A stretch of 64,000 bases of DNA, from NCBI GenBank assembly GCA_016743235.1, contig VRZD01000015.1:62001-126000 (forward strand), in the 5' to 3' direction. This document shows, one piece after another, positions 8,703 to 17,747 of this stretch (position 1 is the stretch's first letter; each line of letters opens with the position of its first letter). Below the pieces are notes generated by a model, which did not search any database, was not told where the DNA came from, and saw nothing but the letters and a program-made list of their open reading frames with translations. This stretch comes from Pantanalinema sp. GBBB05 (GTDB lineage: Bacteria; Cyanobacteriota; Cyanobacteriia; Leptolyngbyales; Leptolyngbyaceae). The position numbers were made by a program, and so were the translations under genes.

Positions 8703-10100
8703 ATGAAAATCACCCAAGGCAAGATTAACGAACTCTTAAATGAGTCAGCCTGTGAACACAATCACAATAAGGAATCGAAGGGCAAGAATAAATCCTGTAC
8801 TCAACAAGCACAACCAGGAGCCGCACAGGGTGGCTGTGCCTTTGATGGCGCAATGATTGCATTAGTCCCCATTACCGATGTGGCGCATTTAGTGCATGGT
8901 CCGATCGCTTGCGCGGGTAATTCCTGGGGCAGCCGAGGTAGTTTATCGTCCGATGCCAAACTGTATAAGATGGGCTTCACCACCGATCTGAATGAGAATG
9001 ATGTAATTTTTGGTGGCGAAAAGCGGTTATATAAGGCAATTCTAGAAGTCCAGCAACGCTATCAACCTGCTGCTGTATTTGTCTACTCAACGTGTGTCAC
9101 CGCTTTAATTGGGGATGATCTGGATGCAATTTGCCAAAAGGCGGCAGAAAAAACTGGCATCCCCGTTGTGCCAGTCAACTCGCCGGGATTTATTGGTAGC
9201 AAAAACTTAGGTAATCGAGTCGGCGGTGAGAGCTTACTAGAGTATGTCATCGGTAGTGCCGAACCAGAATTTACCACGCCTTACGACATTAACTTGATTG
9301 GTGAATATAATATTGCCGGGGAATTGTGGGGCGTGTTACCCCTATTTGAAAAGTTAGGCATCCGAGTGTTAGCGAAGATCACTGGAGATGCCAAGTATCA
9401 GGAAATTTGTACGGCTCATCGCGCCAAACTGAATGTGATGATCTGCTCGAAAGCCCTGATCAATATGGCGAGAAAGATGGAGGAGCGTTACGGCATTCCC
9501 TATGTGGAAGAGTCGTTTTATGGGGTAGAAGATATGAATCGCTGCCTCCGCAATATTGCGGCAAAATTCGGTGATCCAGAGCTGCAAGAGCGGGTTGAAC
9601 AATTAATTATTGAAGAGACGGCGAATCTCGATCGCGCCTTGGCTCCCTATCGAGCCAGATTAAACGGTAAGCGAGTCGTGCTTTATACGGGTGGTGTGAA
9701 AAGTTGGTCGATCATTTCTGCCGCGAAGGATTTGGGCATGGAAGTGGTGGCGACCAGTACCAAGAAAAGCACTGAGGAGGACAAAGCGCGAATTCGGGAG
9801 CTGTTGGGTGCTGATGGCATCATGATGGAAAAAGGCAATGCTCAGGAACTATTACGGGTGATTGAGCAGACAAAGGCTGACATGTTGATTGCGGGTGGAC
9901 GGAACCAATACACGGCACTGAAAGCCCGCATTCCCTTCCTCGACATTAACCAGGAACGCCATCACCCCTATGCGGGGTATGTCGGCATGATCGAGATGGC
10001 GAAAGAGCTAGAAGAAGCCTTATATAGTCCAGTCTGGGCACAGGTACGACAACCGGCTCCCTGGGAACAAGCGGAACAATCACTCGTGGAGGTGCTGTAA
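8703..10100 (+). CDS. nifE: NifE, FeMo-cofactor scaffold subunit
   Basis: NifE forms an alpha2-beta2 complex with NifN on which NifB-co is matured to FeMo-cofactor. The 465-residue protein starts [14 protein letters not shown] and has an N-terminal Cys/His tract, then the nitrogenase-component motifs [18 protein letters not shown] and [11 protein letters not shown], whose cysteines bind the P-cluster-like Fe-S cluster. A closing motif, [10 protein letters not shown], is typical of NifE. Its stop overlaps the nifN start by one base (TAATG), so the two subunits are translationally coupled. Confidence 0.96.
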   Translation: MKITQGKINELLNESACEHNHNKESKGKNKSCTQQAQPGAAQGGCAFDGAMIALVPITDVAHLVHGPIACAGNSWGSRGSLSSDAKLYKMGFTTDLNENDVIFGGEKRLYKAILEVQQRYQPAAVFVYSTCVTALIGDDLDAICQKAAEKTGIPVVPVNSPGFIGSKNLGNRVGGESLLEYVIGSAEPEFTTPYDINLIGEYNIAGELWGVLPLFEKLGIRVLAKITGDAKYQEICTAHRAKLNVMICSKALINMARKMEERYGIPYVEESFYGVEDMNRCLRNIAAKFGDPELQERVEQLIIEETANLDRALAPYRARLNGKRVVLYTGGVKSWSIISAAKDLGMEVVATSTKKSTEEDKARIRELLGADGIMMEKGNAQELLRVIEQTKADMLIAGGRNQYTALKARIPFLDINQERHHPYAGYVGMIEMAKELEEALYSPVWAQVRQPAPWEQAEQSLVEVL

Positions 10101-11404
10101 TGGCGACGATCGTCAATCCGAAAAAAGCGGTTGCCGTCAATCCGCTCAAGCAAAGTCAACCGTTAGGAGCCGCGTTAGCGTTTCTAGGACTCAAGGGCTT
10201 AATGCCGTTATTTCATGGCTCGCAAGGATGTACTGCCTTCGCTAAAGTGATGTTAGTCCGCCACTTCCGGGAAGCCATTCCTCTATCTACGACGGCGATG
10301 ACGGAAGTCACGACAATTCTCGGTGGTGAAGATAACGTGGAACAAGCGATTCTGACGTTAGTGGAAAAGTCCAAGCCGGAAATGATTGGACTCTGTACGA
10401 CTGGGCTAACCGAAACGCGGGGAGATGATATGGAAGGCATTCTCCGCACTATTCGCCAACGCAATCCGCAGTTAGACGGACTGCCGATTATCTTTGCTTC
10501 CACTCCCGACTTTCGTGGAGCGTTACAGGATGGTTATGCCGCTGCCGTTGAAAGTATGGTGAAGACGGTACCGCGATCGGAGCAAGTTAAACCCGAACAA
10601 ATCACAGTGTTAATGGGTTCGGCGTTTACACCCGGTGATACGGAGGAAATTAAAGAGATGGTCAAAGCGTTTGGCTTAGAGCCGATCGTCGTTCCCGATC
10701 ACTCGACCTCTTTAGATGGACATCTTTCAGATTCCTATAGTGCCGTCACTACAGGAGGTACTAGCTACACACAACTCTGTGATGTTGGCAGATCCCGCTT
10801 CACGCTTGCCCTGGGTGAAAGTATGCGGAATGCGGCGGCGATTCTTCAGGAGCGCTTTGGTACACCTTACAAGGTGATGAATCAAGTCACAGGATTAAGT
10901 GCTGTGGATAACTTGATGCAACTACTGGCAAATCTAAGCGAGATGAAAGTGCCGGAGTCATATCGGCATCAACGTTGCCAACTTCAGGATGCCATGCTAG
11001 ATACGCACTTTTTCTTTGGACGCAAGCGAGTGGCGCTAGCCCTGGAACCGGATCTACTGGCTTCAGTCGTCGCTTTCCTACAATCGATGGGCGCCGAAAT
11101 TCAGGCAGCCGTGACAACGACAAAATCTCCCTTGTTAGAGAAGCTACCGATTCCTTCGGTGACCTTGGGTGATTTGGAAGATCTAGAACAGTTGGCGATC
11201 GGGGCAGATCTACTAATTGCCAATTCAAATGGAGCTAGAGTGTCCCGGAAGCTCAACATCCCACTCTATCGGATGGGAATGCCGATCTTCGATCGCGTTG
11301 GCAATGGATTATTTACCAAGGTGGGATATCGCGGCACGATGCGAGTGTTGTTTGATATTGGCAATCTATTTTTGGAGCAAGAAGAGAAAAACGCAACCCA
11401 TTAA
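10100..11404 (+). CDS. nifN: NifN, FeMo-cofactor scaffold subunit
   Basis: Partner of NifE in the cofactor-maturation scaffold. The 434 residues open with NPKKAVAVNPLKQSQPLGAA and FHGSQGCTAFAKV, carrying the conserved cluster cysteine, followed by CTTGLTETRGDD, the equivalent of the NifK loop. The length is right for the family. It is coupled to nifE by TAATG and followed after 36 bp by nifX with a strong AGGAGG-like site. Confidence 0.96.
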   Translation: MATIVNPKKAVAVNPLKQSQPLGAALAFLGLKGLMPLFHGSQGCTAFAKVMLVRHFREAIPLSTTAMTEVTTILGGEDNVEQAILTLVEKSKPEMIGLCTTGLTETRGDDMEGILRTIRQRNPQLDGLPIIFASTPDFRGALQDGYAAAVESMVKTVPRSEQVKPEQITVLMGSAFTPGDTEEIKEMVKAFGLEPIVVPDHSTSLDGHLSDSYSAVTTGGTSYTQLCDVGRSRFTLALGESMRNAAAILQERFGTPYKVMNQVTGLSAVDNLMQLLANLSEMKVPESYRHQRCQLQDAMLDTHFFFGRKRVALALEPDLLASVVAFLQSMGAEIQAAVTTTKSPLLEKLPIPSVTLGDLEDLEQLAIGADLLIANSNGARVSRKLNIPLYRMGMPIFDRVGNGLFTKVGYRGTMRVLFDIGNLFLEQEEKNATH

Positions 11405-11440
11405 CTCGCTACTGATGTCGCTACTGACGAGGAGGACAGA

Positions 11441-11860
11441 ATGAAAATTGCGTTTACAACCAACGATCGCGTTCATATTAATGCTCACTTTGGTTGGGCA
11501 AAAAAGATTGATGTTTATGAGGTATCTCAAACGGGACATCAATTCCTCGAAACCCTCACCTTTGAAGGTGATCTGAAAGAGGATGGTAATGAGGATAAGT
11601 TATTACCCAAAATTGCCGCACTCCATGACTGCACGATCGTTTATGTCTCGTCGATCGGTGGGAGTGCAGCCGCTCGCTTGATTAAGCAGAAGATTACTCC
11701 GGTGAAAGCACGATCGGAGGAAGACGAAATTACTGACGTTTTGGATCGATTAGTTCAAACATTAAATGGCAGCCCCCCGCCCTGGTTACGCAAAGCGTTG
11801 AAACAACGAAGCACCGCTGATTTTGATCAACTTGAAACTGAGGAAGAAGTCACTGTATGA
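11441..11860 (+). CDS. nifX: NifX, FeMo-cofactor precursor carrier
   Basis: A 139-residue NifX/NafY-family protein that binds NifB-co and the VK-cluster between NifB and NifEN. Visible family features are IAFTTNDRVHINAHFGWAKK at the N-terminus, the strand VYVSSIGGSAAARLI and a variable acidic tail. A good ribosome site (GAGGAGG) precedes it. The last codons overlap the next gene by ATGA, so translation is coupled. Confidence 0.94.
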   Translation: MKIAFTTNDRVHINAHFGWAKKIDVYEVSQTGHQFLETLTFEGDLKEDGNEDKLLPKIAALHDCTIVYVSSIGGSAAARLIKQKITPVKARSEEDEITDVLDRLVQTLNGSPPPWLRKALKQRSTADFDQLETEEEVTV

Positions 11861-12327
11861 GTACAACGGCACCGGAAACCACTCCAACTGAAATTCTAGA
11901 ATCTCCCTTTCTAAAAGCGATCGTGCAGCAAATTCGAGTCAATGATCCGTATGGCACATTTCGCTCTTGGTCTGATGAATTATTGCTGAAACCGTATGTG
12001 GTGACGAAAGCTCAGAAACGAGCGATCTCCGTTGATGGCGATGTCGATCCGATTACCAAAGGGCGGATTCTGGCATTCTATCGGGCGATCGCAACCTGTG
12101 TAGAAGCAGAAACGGGTCAGCTCTCTCAAGTCGTGATTGATCTGAGTCATGAAGGCTTCGGTTGGGCATTAGTCTTCTCGGGGCGATTGTTGGTAGTGGC
12201 TAGAACGTTGCGGGATGCTCAACGGTTCGGATTTGATTCGCTAGAAAAGCTGGCTGCCGAAGGAGACAAGATCACGCAAAGCGGCATTGAGTACATCAAA
12301 CGCTTCCCAGACGCAGCCAAAGCTTAA
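11857..12327 (+). CDS. NifX-associated protein (DUF269)
   Basis: A 156-residue protein of the DUF269/NifX-associated family, which almost always follows nifX. Recognisable segments are IRVNDPYGTFRSWSDELLL near the start and VVIDLSHEGFGWALVFSGRL in the middle. Its role is unknown, probably in cofactor handling. The start overlaps the nifX stop (ATGA), so the two proteins are made together. Confidence 0.92.
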   Translation: MSTTAPETTPTEILESPFLKAIVQQIRVNDPYGTFRSWSDELLLKPYVVTKAQKRAISVDGDVDPITKGRILAFYRAIATCVEAETGQLSQVVIDLSHEGFGWALVFSGRLLVVARTLRDAQRFGFDSLEKLAAEGDKITQSGIEYIKRFPDAAKA

Positions 12328-12386
12328 TTGGGAAAGACGACAACTGCCCCCAGGCTATGTTCAAAGACTACTCTCTCAGGACATTT

Positions 12387-12605
12387 ATGGCTCAAGACAC
12401 GATCGCTCGCATTGAAGAGTTGAAAACTCAAATCAAGCGCCTCAACAGTAAAGCAGGTCAAATCAAGATGGATCTGCATGATTTAGCAGAAGGGTTGCCG
12501 ACTAACTATGACCAATTAATGGATTTAGCGCAGCAAACTTATGATATTTTTCACCAGTTGGATGACTTGAAACAACAACTGAAAGCCCAGGAGCAAGCCC
12601 CATGA
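12387..12605 (+). CDS. DUF683/CCE_0567-family small nif protein
   Basis: A 72-residue coiled-coil protein beginning MAQDTIARIEELKTQIKRLN and continuing through KAGQIKMDLHDLAEGLP. This is the signature of the small metalloprotein family (DUF683, CCE_0567 in Cyanothece) found beside nifX/DUF269. The ATG at 12387 matches family starts; an in-frame ATG 10 codons earlier exists but is poorly supported. It overlaps nifW by 4 bases. Family members have been reported to bind iron or nickel; the function is not settled. Confidence 0.88.
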   Translation: MAQDTIARIEELKTQIKRLNSKAGQIKMDLHDLAEGLPTNYDQLMDLAQQTYDIFHQLDDLKQQLKAQEQAP

Positions 12606-12916
12606 CCACTCTGGCAGAGTTCAAAGCCATCACTGATGCTGAGGCGTATTTTGAGTTCTTTCAACTCGAATATGATCCCACAGTTGTGAATGTGAATCGT
12701 CTGCACATTCTCAAAAAGTTTTCGCAACTGATTGCTGAAATTGATGCAGAAGCAACGGAACTAACGGAAGTTGAACGACTCAATTGTTATCAGGAAGCGT
12801 TAGTGCAATCCTATAACGTGTTTCTGACAACCAGCCCGTTGCAAACGAAGCTATTCAAAGTCTTCAATGAGAAGCCCAAAAATGTGGTGTTACTGACTGA
12901 TATTCAAACGGAATAA
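12602..12916 (+). CDS. nifW: NifW, nitrogenase-protecting protein
   Basis: A 104-residue NifW, which associates with the MoFe protein and is thought to stabilise it against oxygen. Family features seen are AEAYFEFFQLEYDP (after a short helical start), the VNVNRLHILKKF segment and the closing KVFNEKPKNVVLL. The start overlaps the end of the DUF683 gene (ATGA), so this is one translationally coupled run from nifX to nifW. Confidence 0.93.
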   Translation: MTTLAEFKAITDAEAYFEFFQLEYDPTVVNVNRLHILKKFSQLIAEIDAEATELTEVERLNCYQEALVQSYNVFLTTSPLQTKLFKVFNEKPKNVVLLTDIQTE

Positions 12917-12958
12917 CGGCTGTGCTATGAGCCGTTGCTTGCATGCGAGGAAATGATT

Positions 12959-13825
12959 GTGATCAACCTAAGTCCGATCGAATTAGAACGCTACCGCCGC
13001 CAAATCATGCTTCCGGGCTTTGGGGAAGAGGCGCAGCGTCGCTTGAAGTCCGTGACTGCTGTAGTAACTGGAGTAGGTGGCTTAGGCGGAACCGCTGCCC
13101 TTTATCTGGCTGTGGCCGGAATTGGTCGGTTGATTCTGGTGCGGGGAGGAGAGTTGCGATTGGATGACATGAACCGTCAGGTGCTGATGACTGACGATTG
13201 GGTGGGGCAACCGCGAGTCTTAAAAGCCAAGGAAACCCTAGCCGCCATTAACCCCGATGTGCAAATCGAAGCGGTGCTGGATTATGTCACATCAGAAAAT
13301 GTGGACTCGTTGCTAGCTTCGGCGGATTTGGCATTGGATTGTGCCCATAACTTCACAGAGCGGAATTTACTCAATGATGCCTGTGTGCGGTGGCGCAAAC
13401 CAATGATCGAGGCGGCAATGGATGGGATGCAAGCCTATCTGACGACGATCGTCCCTGGGCAAACAGGTTGTCTATCCTGTTTATTTCCTGAAAAACCAGA
13501 CTGGGATCGACGGGGGTTTGGCGTCCTGGGAGCCGTTTCGGGGACATTAGCCTGTTTGACTGCCTTAGAAGCGATCAAGCTGATTACCGGGCTCGATCGT
13601 CCCTTACTCTCCCAACTACTAACAATGGATCTGGGACGGTTAGAGTTTGCTAAACGCCATGCCTATCGTGATCCGAATTGTCCCGTCTGTGGCAAAAATG
13701 CACCTTGGCGAACCTTTTCGCGCCAAGGATTTGCCCCCAGGGAGCTAACGCACCATCGCGAACATCATTATGCCACTGTGCTTGATCACACGGCTGCCAG
13801 CGATCGCTATTTACTCTTTTGCTAA
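12959..13825 (+). CDS. hesA: HesA, ThiF/MoeB-type adenylating enzyme
   Basis: HesA belongs to the E1-like ThiF/MoeB superfamily and is needed for full nitrogenase activity, probably in sulfur or metal delivery. The 288 residues have the ATP loop GVGGLGG (about 39-45), the DDMNRQVL motif and two zinc CxxC pairs (CLSC and CPVC). The ribosome site GCGAGG lies only 2 bases from the ATG at 12953 but 8 bases from the GTG at 12959. Starting at GTG also gives the usual family N-terminus (MINLSPIELERYRRQ), so GTG is preferred. Confidence 0.9.
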   Translation: MINLSPIELERYRRQIMLPGFGEEAQRRLKSVTAVVTGVGGLGGTAALYLAVAGIGRLILVRGGELRLDDMNRQVLMTDDWVGQPRVLKAKETLAAINPDVQIEAVLDYVTSENVDSLLASADLALDCAHNFTERNLLNDACVRWRKPMIEAAMDGMQAYLTTIVPGQTGCLSCLFPEKPDWDRRGFGVLGAVSGTLACLTALEAIKLITGLDRPLLSQLLTMDLGRLEFAKRHAYRDPNCPVCGKNAPWRTFSRQGFAPRELTHHREHHYATVLDHTAASDRYLLFC

Positions 13826-13881
13826 TTGAGCAGTGCTAATTGCCAATTGATTTGTAAACAACATCACCTTCAGGAGGTTCA

Positions 13882-14247
13882 ATGACTGTCTTTTTAACTG
13901 AAAAAGCTGAGTTCCGACTCCGGAGTTTCTTACAAGGCTCTAGTCCAAGTGATACAGATAAAGGGATTCGTTTAGGTGTGAGCGATGGTGGCTGTAATGG
14001 CTATCAGTACACTCTGGATGTAGCGAATCAATCGAAGCCTGATGATGTGATTCAGCAACACGGCAAAGTCCGAATCTTTATTGATCCTCAAAGTGCGGCA
14101 CTATTGGAAGGAGTAGTGGTGGACTTTGTAGACAGCATGTTAGAAAGTGGGTTCAAGTTTAGCAACCCCAATGCAACGGATACCTGTGGTTGTGGCAAAT
14201 CCTTCCAGGCAGGGGATTGTACTCCAACGGCTGTGCCCTGTAGCTAG
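13882..14247 (+). CDS. hesB: HesB/IscA-type iron-sulfur carrier
   Basis: A 121-residue A-type Fe-S carrier preceded by a perfect AGGAGGT. The three conserved cysteines are present: Cys38 in DGGCNGYQY and Cys102/Cys104 in TCGCGKSF. Unlike housekeeping IscA it has a short tail with two more cysteines (113, 120), as in the nif-linked HesB type. It probably ferries clusters or iron in nitrogenase assembly, acting with NifU. Located between hesA and fdxH, as in other cyanobacteria. Confidence 0.92.
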   Translation: MTVFLTEKAEFRLRSFLQGSSPSDTDKGIRLGVSDGGCNGYQYTLDVANQSKPDDVIQQHGKVRIFIDPQSAALLEGVVVDFVDSMLESGFKFSNPNATDTCGCGKSFQAGDCTPTAVPCS

Positions 14248-14357
14248 CGTAACTAGTTCTGATGTCAGTTCAGGTACTCCCACTAGTAAACCTTGTAGTT
14301 GGTAACTGACAGCTTAATCCTCAAAAATTCACAATTACTCTCTCAAAGGCAATAACG

Positions 14358-14657
14358 ATGGCAACGTATAATGTGCGCTTGATCAGTAAGAAATACAATC
14401 TCGATACCACTCTGGCGATCGATGAGGAAACAACAATCCTAGAAGCCGCTGAAGATGCAGGTATCGATCTACCGTTTTCCTGCCATTCTGGGGCGTGTTC
14501 CAGTTGTGTTGGCAAGGTAATGGAAGGGGAAATTGATCAATCCGATCAAACCTTTCTAGATGATGAGCAGGTAGCGAAAGGCTTTGCTCTCCTTTGTGTG
14601 GCGTATCCTAAATCAGATTGCACGATTCGGACGCATCAGGAAGCCTATTTAGTTTGA
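14358..14657 (+). CDS. fdxH: FdxH, plant-type [2Fe-2S] ferredoxin for nitrogenase
   Basis: A 99-residue plant-type ferredoxin with the cluster cysteines C42, C47, C50 and C80 (CHSGACSSC and ALLC). It is the nif-associated form: it has the divergent N-terminus [15 protein letters not shown] and a basic residue pair, KK, near position 11, as in heterocyst FdxH, which donates electrons to nitrogenase reductase. Photosynthetic PetF is the alternative, but the hesAB-fdxH order supports FdxH. Confidence 0.92.
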   Translation: MATYNVRLISKKYNLDTTLAIDEETTILEAAEDAGIDLPFSCHSGACSSCVGKVMEGEIDQSDQTFLDDEQVAKGFALLCVAYPKSDCTIRTHQEAYLV

Positions 14658-14705
14658 TGAATCTCTACTGATACTCACTCACTTACTACGGAGGTCGATC
14701 GCCCG

Positions 14706-15002
14706 ATGTTCAATCAAACTTTTACGGTGGCAGGTTCCTCACTGCGATTGCTGAAACCAGGAGAACGCGGTGTTGTGACTCGGTTAAAAGCAACAAATGA
14801 TGTAGCCGCTCAAAAGCTCCGGGCGATCGGCATAACTCCAGGAACGTCAATTACTGTTGAACAACGCTTTCCTCGCTTTGTAGTGCGGATTGGTGGCAAT
14901 CGCTTGACGTTAAGTGAAACGGTGATTAATGCAGTTTATGTGCGAATCAGTAGTCCCCAAGTCAGTGGAAATCGCCGCATGACAATGACTGCTGTGAATT
15001 AG
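14706..15002 (+). CDS. feoA: FeoA-domain protein
   Basis: A 98-residue protein with an SH3-like FeoA domain: LKPGERGVVTRL, LRAIGITPGTSITVEQRFP, then FVVRIGGNRLTLSETV. FeoA is a small cytoplasmic partner of the FeoB iron transporter; nif-linked copies without feoB are common in cyanobacteria and may serve iron supply or regulation. A GGAGGT ribosome site lies 10 bases before the ATG. No feoB is nearby. Confidence 0.88.
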   Translation: MFNQTFTVAGSSLRLLKPGERGVVTRLKATNDVAAQKLRAIGITPGTSITVEQRFPRFVVRIGGNRLTLSETVINAVYVRISSPQVSGNRRMTMTAVN

Positions 15003-15038
15003 TCCAGTATCTTTCTCAGAAGAGGATTGGAGAACACT

Positions 15039-15335
15039 ATGACGACACTAACGGGTTTAACCTTTGGCAAATTAGAGTGGATCCCACAATTTGTGGCTAA
15101 CATTGACCTAACCAAATGTATTGGTTGTGGCAGATGTTTTAAGGTGTGCGGTCGAGATGTTTTGCACCTACGAGCGTTGAATGAAGAGGGTGAATTCGTC
15201 GAGGATGAAGATGACGAAGAAATTGAACGCAAAGTCATGACCATTGTTGATCAAGCCAAATGTATTGGCTGTCAAGCTTGTTCGCGGGTATGTCCGAAGA
15301 ATTGCTATACCCACGTCGCTCTAGCTGTTGGATGA
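15039..15335 (+). CDS. fdxB: FdxB, [4Fe-4S] ferredoxin III type
   Basis: A 98-residue ferredoxin with two four-cysteine motifs: C27-C30-C33-C37 and C75-C78-C81-C85. They are separated by a very acidic insertion ([15 protein letters not shown]). This is the nif-specific ferredoxin III layout. The second motif is [15 protein letters not shown], with an additional cysteine. The ATG at 15039 follows GGAG; the frame opens four codons earlier at TTG. It is followed by a terminator hairpin and probably closes the nifE transcript. Confidence 0.92.
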   Translation: MTTLTGLTFGKLEWIPQFVANIDLTKCIGCGRCFKVCGRDVLHLRALNEEGEFVEDEDDEEIERKVMTIVDQAKCIGCQACSRVCPKNCYTHVALAVG

Positions 15336-15352
15336 GAGTTGATGACACTTGG

Positions 15353-15424
15353 AGTAATTAGTTAGGGGCGACTCCCTGTGACTCCGTTACGATCGGGGAT
15401 TGCCAATGACTAATTACTTTTTTT
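15353..15424 (+). terminator. Terminator after fdxB
   Basis: AGTAATTAGT (15353-15362) pairs perfectly with ACTAATTACT (15409-15418), directly followed by a run of seven T. The loop of 46 bases is long but contains a further GC-rich hairpin possibility (GGGGCGACTCCC). Reads as an intrinsic terminator for the nifE-fdxB run. Confidence 0.6.
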
Positions 15425-15576
15425 CATCACTGGAATGAGGTGATCTTCGGTGAGTTATTTGATCACTCATGACCAATCCTGTTGCTCTCATGCTTCTGCC
15501 TAACCCTGTCACCCATTCATGCAAATTTTGTCCTGGCTTAATTACTAATTTCACTAGTTTGAGGAGGAACTCCCAA

Positions 15577-16182
15577 ATGGCTAAGGCAAGCGATATTATG
15601 ACCGAAGATGTAGCCACTGTTCGAGGATCAGCCACAGTCGCTGAAGCGGTGCATTTAATGAAGCTTAAAGGCTTACATTCCCTGATTGTCGATCGCCGTT
15701 CCGATGATGATGCCTATGGAATCGTCACTGACACGGATATTGCCAGCAAAGTAGTTGCCTATGGCAAAGATCCGAAGCAGGTGCGGGTCTATGAAGTGAT
15801 GACGAAACCCTGCGTGGTGGTCAATCCTGATTTAGCAGTTGAATATGTGGCTCGCTTGTTTGCCCAAACCGGCATCGATCGCGCTCCAGTCATTCAAGGT
15901 GATCTGGTCGGCATTATCTCTGTGACTGACATTCTGCTGAAAGCTGATTTCCTGGAAAATCCCAGAGTGCGAGTGTTAGAGACTGCTTTGCAGAAAGCGA
16001 TCGCCGAAGCTCGGGCTGTATTAGCCGCTCAAGGCGTAGCTGCAGAAGCGACCCAAGCGGCTTGGGAAGCTGTGAACGAAATCGAAGCCGAATTGGCATT
16101 TTGCAAAGGTGAAACACCTGCCAAGACTGCTTTCGAGCAGTATGGCGATCCTCAGCTAGCGGCTGAACTAGCCACAGCTTAG
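15577..16182 (+). CDS. Tandem CBS-domain protein
   Basis: A 201-residue protein starting MAKASDIMTEDVATVRG after a strong GAGGAGGAAC ribosome site; an open frame extends 36 codons upstream without support. It has two CBS domains (about 8-65 and 75-132), which together form a Bateman module that typically binds adenine nucleotides, and then a helical C-terminal arm of about 65 residues. It could act as an energy sensor for nitrogen fixation, given its place directly after fdxB, but this is an inference. Confidence 0.85.
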   Translation: MAKASDIMTEDVATVRGSATVAEAVHLMKLKGLHSLIVDRRSDDDAYGIVTDTDIASKVVAYGKDPKQVRVYEVMTKPCVVVNPDLAVEYVARLFAQTGIDRAPVIQGDLVGIISVTDILLKADFLENPRVRVLETALQKAIAEARAVLAAQGVAAEATQAAWEAVNEIEAELAFCKGETPAKTAFEQYGDPQLAAELATA

Positions 16183-16200
16183 GAGCTTTCTGAGCAAGGG

Positions 16201-16274
16201 ATTACCCCTGTACGGGTTTAGCATTCGGTAGATCATCTCTGACCGATCGGGAGGACTATTGACCGAATGCCAAA
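16201..16274 (+). repeat. Stem-loop repeat, copy 1
   Basis: A 74-base unit that recurs at 16337-16411 with only a few differences. GCATTCGGT (16221-16229) can pair with ACCGAATGC (16262-16270) to enclose CTGACCGATCGGGAGGAC. A second small palindrome, CCTGTACGGG, lies at its left edge. It sits between the CBS gene and the next terminator. Confidence 0.7.
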
Positions 16275-16336
16275 TCTCGACCATTTGTAGGAATAAATTC
16301 TGCTGGAAATGGCTTTATCAAAAATCTTCTAAAGCC

Positions 16337-16411
16337 ATTATCCCTGTACAGGTTTAGCATTCGGTAGATCATCTTCTGACCGATCGGGAGGACTATTGAC
16401 CGAATGCCAAA
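16337..16411 (+). repeat. Stem-loop repeat, copy 2
   Basis: Second copy of the same unit (75 bases; one extra T in the loop). Stem GCATTCGGT (16357-16365) with ACCGAATGC (16399-16407). The left palindrome is perfect here (CCTGTACAGG, 16343-16352). The two copies are 136 bp apart. Confidence 0.7.
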
Positions 16412-16450
16412 CCCCTACAATTTATTAACGCCTTGATTCTAAGTTAACCT

Positions 16451-16491
16451 AATGAGGACTCAAGCGATTCCTACTTTGAGTCCTCATTTCT
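16451..16491 (+). terminator. Strong hairpin terminator at the end of the nif region
   Basis: AATGAGGACTCAA (16451-16463) pairs with TTGAGTCCTCATT (16476-16488) in a perfect 13-bp stem with a 12-base loop, followed by the pyrimidine tail TCTCTTC. It closes the transcript carrying the CBS gene and separates it from the methyltransferase gene. Confidence 0.75.
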
Positions 16492-16521
16492 CTTCATTCA
16501 CCCCACGCGATCGCTGAGCCT

Positions 16522-17166
16522 ATGTCAGACGCTACAGAAACTCCCATGTTTGGGCATCGGTCTAACCATGATTTTGTTGCCTACTATCAAGCGGTTGAAG
16601 GTCGTCCCCCTCGCGAAACCCTATTAACCGCATTGACCCAATTTGATGCCGAACCTACCCCTTTAGAACCTCGCTGGGCGATCGATTTAGGCTGTGGCGA
16701 TGGACGAGATACGGTGGAGTTGTTACGGCGGGGTTGGCGAGTGTTAGGGATTGATGCTCAACCCGAAGCGATCGAGCGGCTCCGCAGCCGAACCGATGTG
16801 GATTTAACCCAACTGGACACTAAAGTTGTCCGGTTCGAAGAGATCACTGATTTTCCCAATGGTCGTGTTGATTTGATCAACGCCAGTTTTTCGCTTCAGT
16901 TTTGTCCACCTGACCACTTCCCCAGCTTTTGGAGTCAGATTGTGAGAGCCTTGCGATCGGGGGGAAGATTTTGTGGGCAGTTGTTGGGCAATCATGATTC
17001 TTGGGCGATGTATCCGACAATGACACACCTGCCGCGAGAACAGGTAGAAGCGTACTTAGCTCCCTTTGCATTAGAACACTTTGAGGAAGAGAATCACCCC
17101 GGCAAAACCGCGTTGGGTGAAGAAAAGCACTGGCACATTTTCCAAATCGTTGCTCGTAAGCGTTAG
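16522..17166 (+). CDS. SAM-dependent methyltransferase
   Basis: A 214-residue class I methyltransferase. Motif I is AIDLGCGDGRDT (about 53-64), an acidic end of strand 2 is GIDAQPEAIERL (about 74-85) and motif IV lies near VDLINASFSLQFCPP. It resembles TehB/ubiE-like small enzymes, with the substrate unknown. The gene stands alone between a strong terminator and a convergent nif11 gene. There is no nif-specific signature, so it may simply flank the cluster. Confidence 0.8.
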   Translation: MSDATETPMFGHRSNHDFVAYYQAVEGRPPRETLLTALTQFDAEPTPLEPRWAIDLGCGDGRDTVELLRRGWRVLGIDAQPEAIERLRSRTDVDLTQLDTKVVRFEEITDFPNGRVDLINASFSLQFCPPDHFPSFWSQIVRALRSGGRFCGQLLGNHDSWAMYPTMTHLPREQVEAYLAPFALEHFEEENHPGKTALGEEKHWHIFQIVARKR

Positions 17167-17362
17167 CAGTAGAACTGCTCCTATTGAGCAGCTCAGCAGA
17201 GAAACAGCTCCAAAGCTTGGAACCTCAAGATCCAAACCTCAAAAGCAATGTATTAAGGGTTAGAGATATCTTCGGCAACCTACCTGGATAGGCAGCAGAA
17301 CCCAAGATTCCATACACACCTAGGCGTATCCAGGCAGCGCTGTATACAGTGCCTTGGAGCTA

Positions 17363-17572
17363 TTAAATACCTGGGATCTCAGACAATTCGCACTCGTATT
17401 CTTCAACCGAGAAATTGGTGGCAGCTTGCCATTCTTCTATGGTGAAGCAATATCCATGTCGCTCTGCTAGCCGCACAAGCGTCTCCAAATCAGGTGCGGT
17501 ATTGAGGCGATCACGTAACTCAGCATTCCCTTGTACTGCCCTGAACAAGCGAGTCACTTCTTGTTGCGCCAT
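17363..17572 (-). CDS. Nif11-domain small protein
   Basis: A 69-residue protein starting MAQQEVTRLFRAVQGNAELR and continuing with ETLVRLAERHGYCFTIEEW, the consensus of the Nif11 domain. Nif11 was first named in nif clusters and also forms the leader part of many ribosomally made peptide precursors. Here the tail (EYECELSEIPGI) lacks a GG cleavage site and a core peptide, so a nif-type accessory role is more likely than a RiPP precursor. The frame is open 70 codons upstream, but that part has no family match. Confidence 0.8.
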   Translation of the reverse strand: MAQQEVTRLFRAVQGNAELRDRLNTAPDLETLVRLAERHGYCFTIEEWQAATNFSVEEYECELSEIPGI

Positions 17573-17747
17573 AAGATTTTTGCGTCCTTTGAACAATGTC
17601 GCTTGCCTTAGGATAACAGACAGATTCTGGAGAACACCGTGTATTAAAAATTTGCAGCAATTCCTCATAATGGTTGAAAGTTTGAGGGACAGTAGAGAAG
17701 ACTCATTCAGTAAAATGGGTTTTTCATGTTGTCGGGTAAGACGATTC

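Noticed and set aside
17415..17747. Upstream part of the long open frame of the pseudokinase fusion
   Set aside because: It overlaps the Nif11 gene on the other strand, its translation is low-quality (many Arg/Ser/Cys) and no ribosome site supports a start there.
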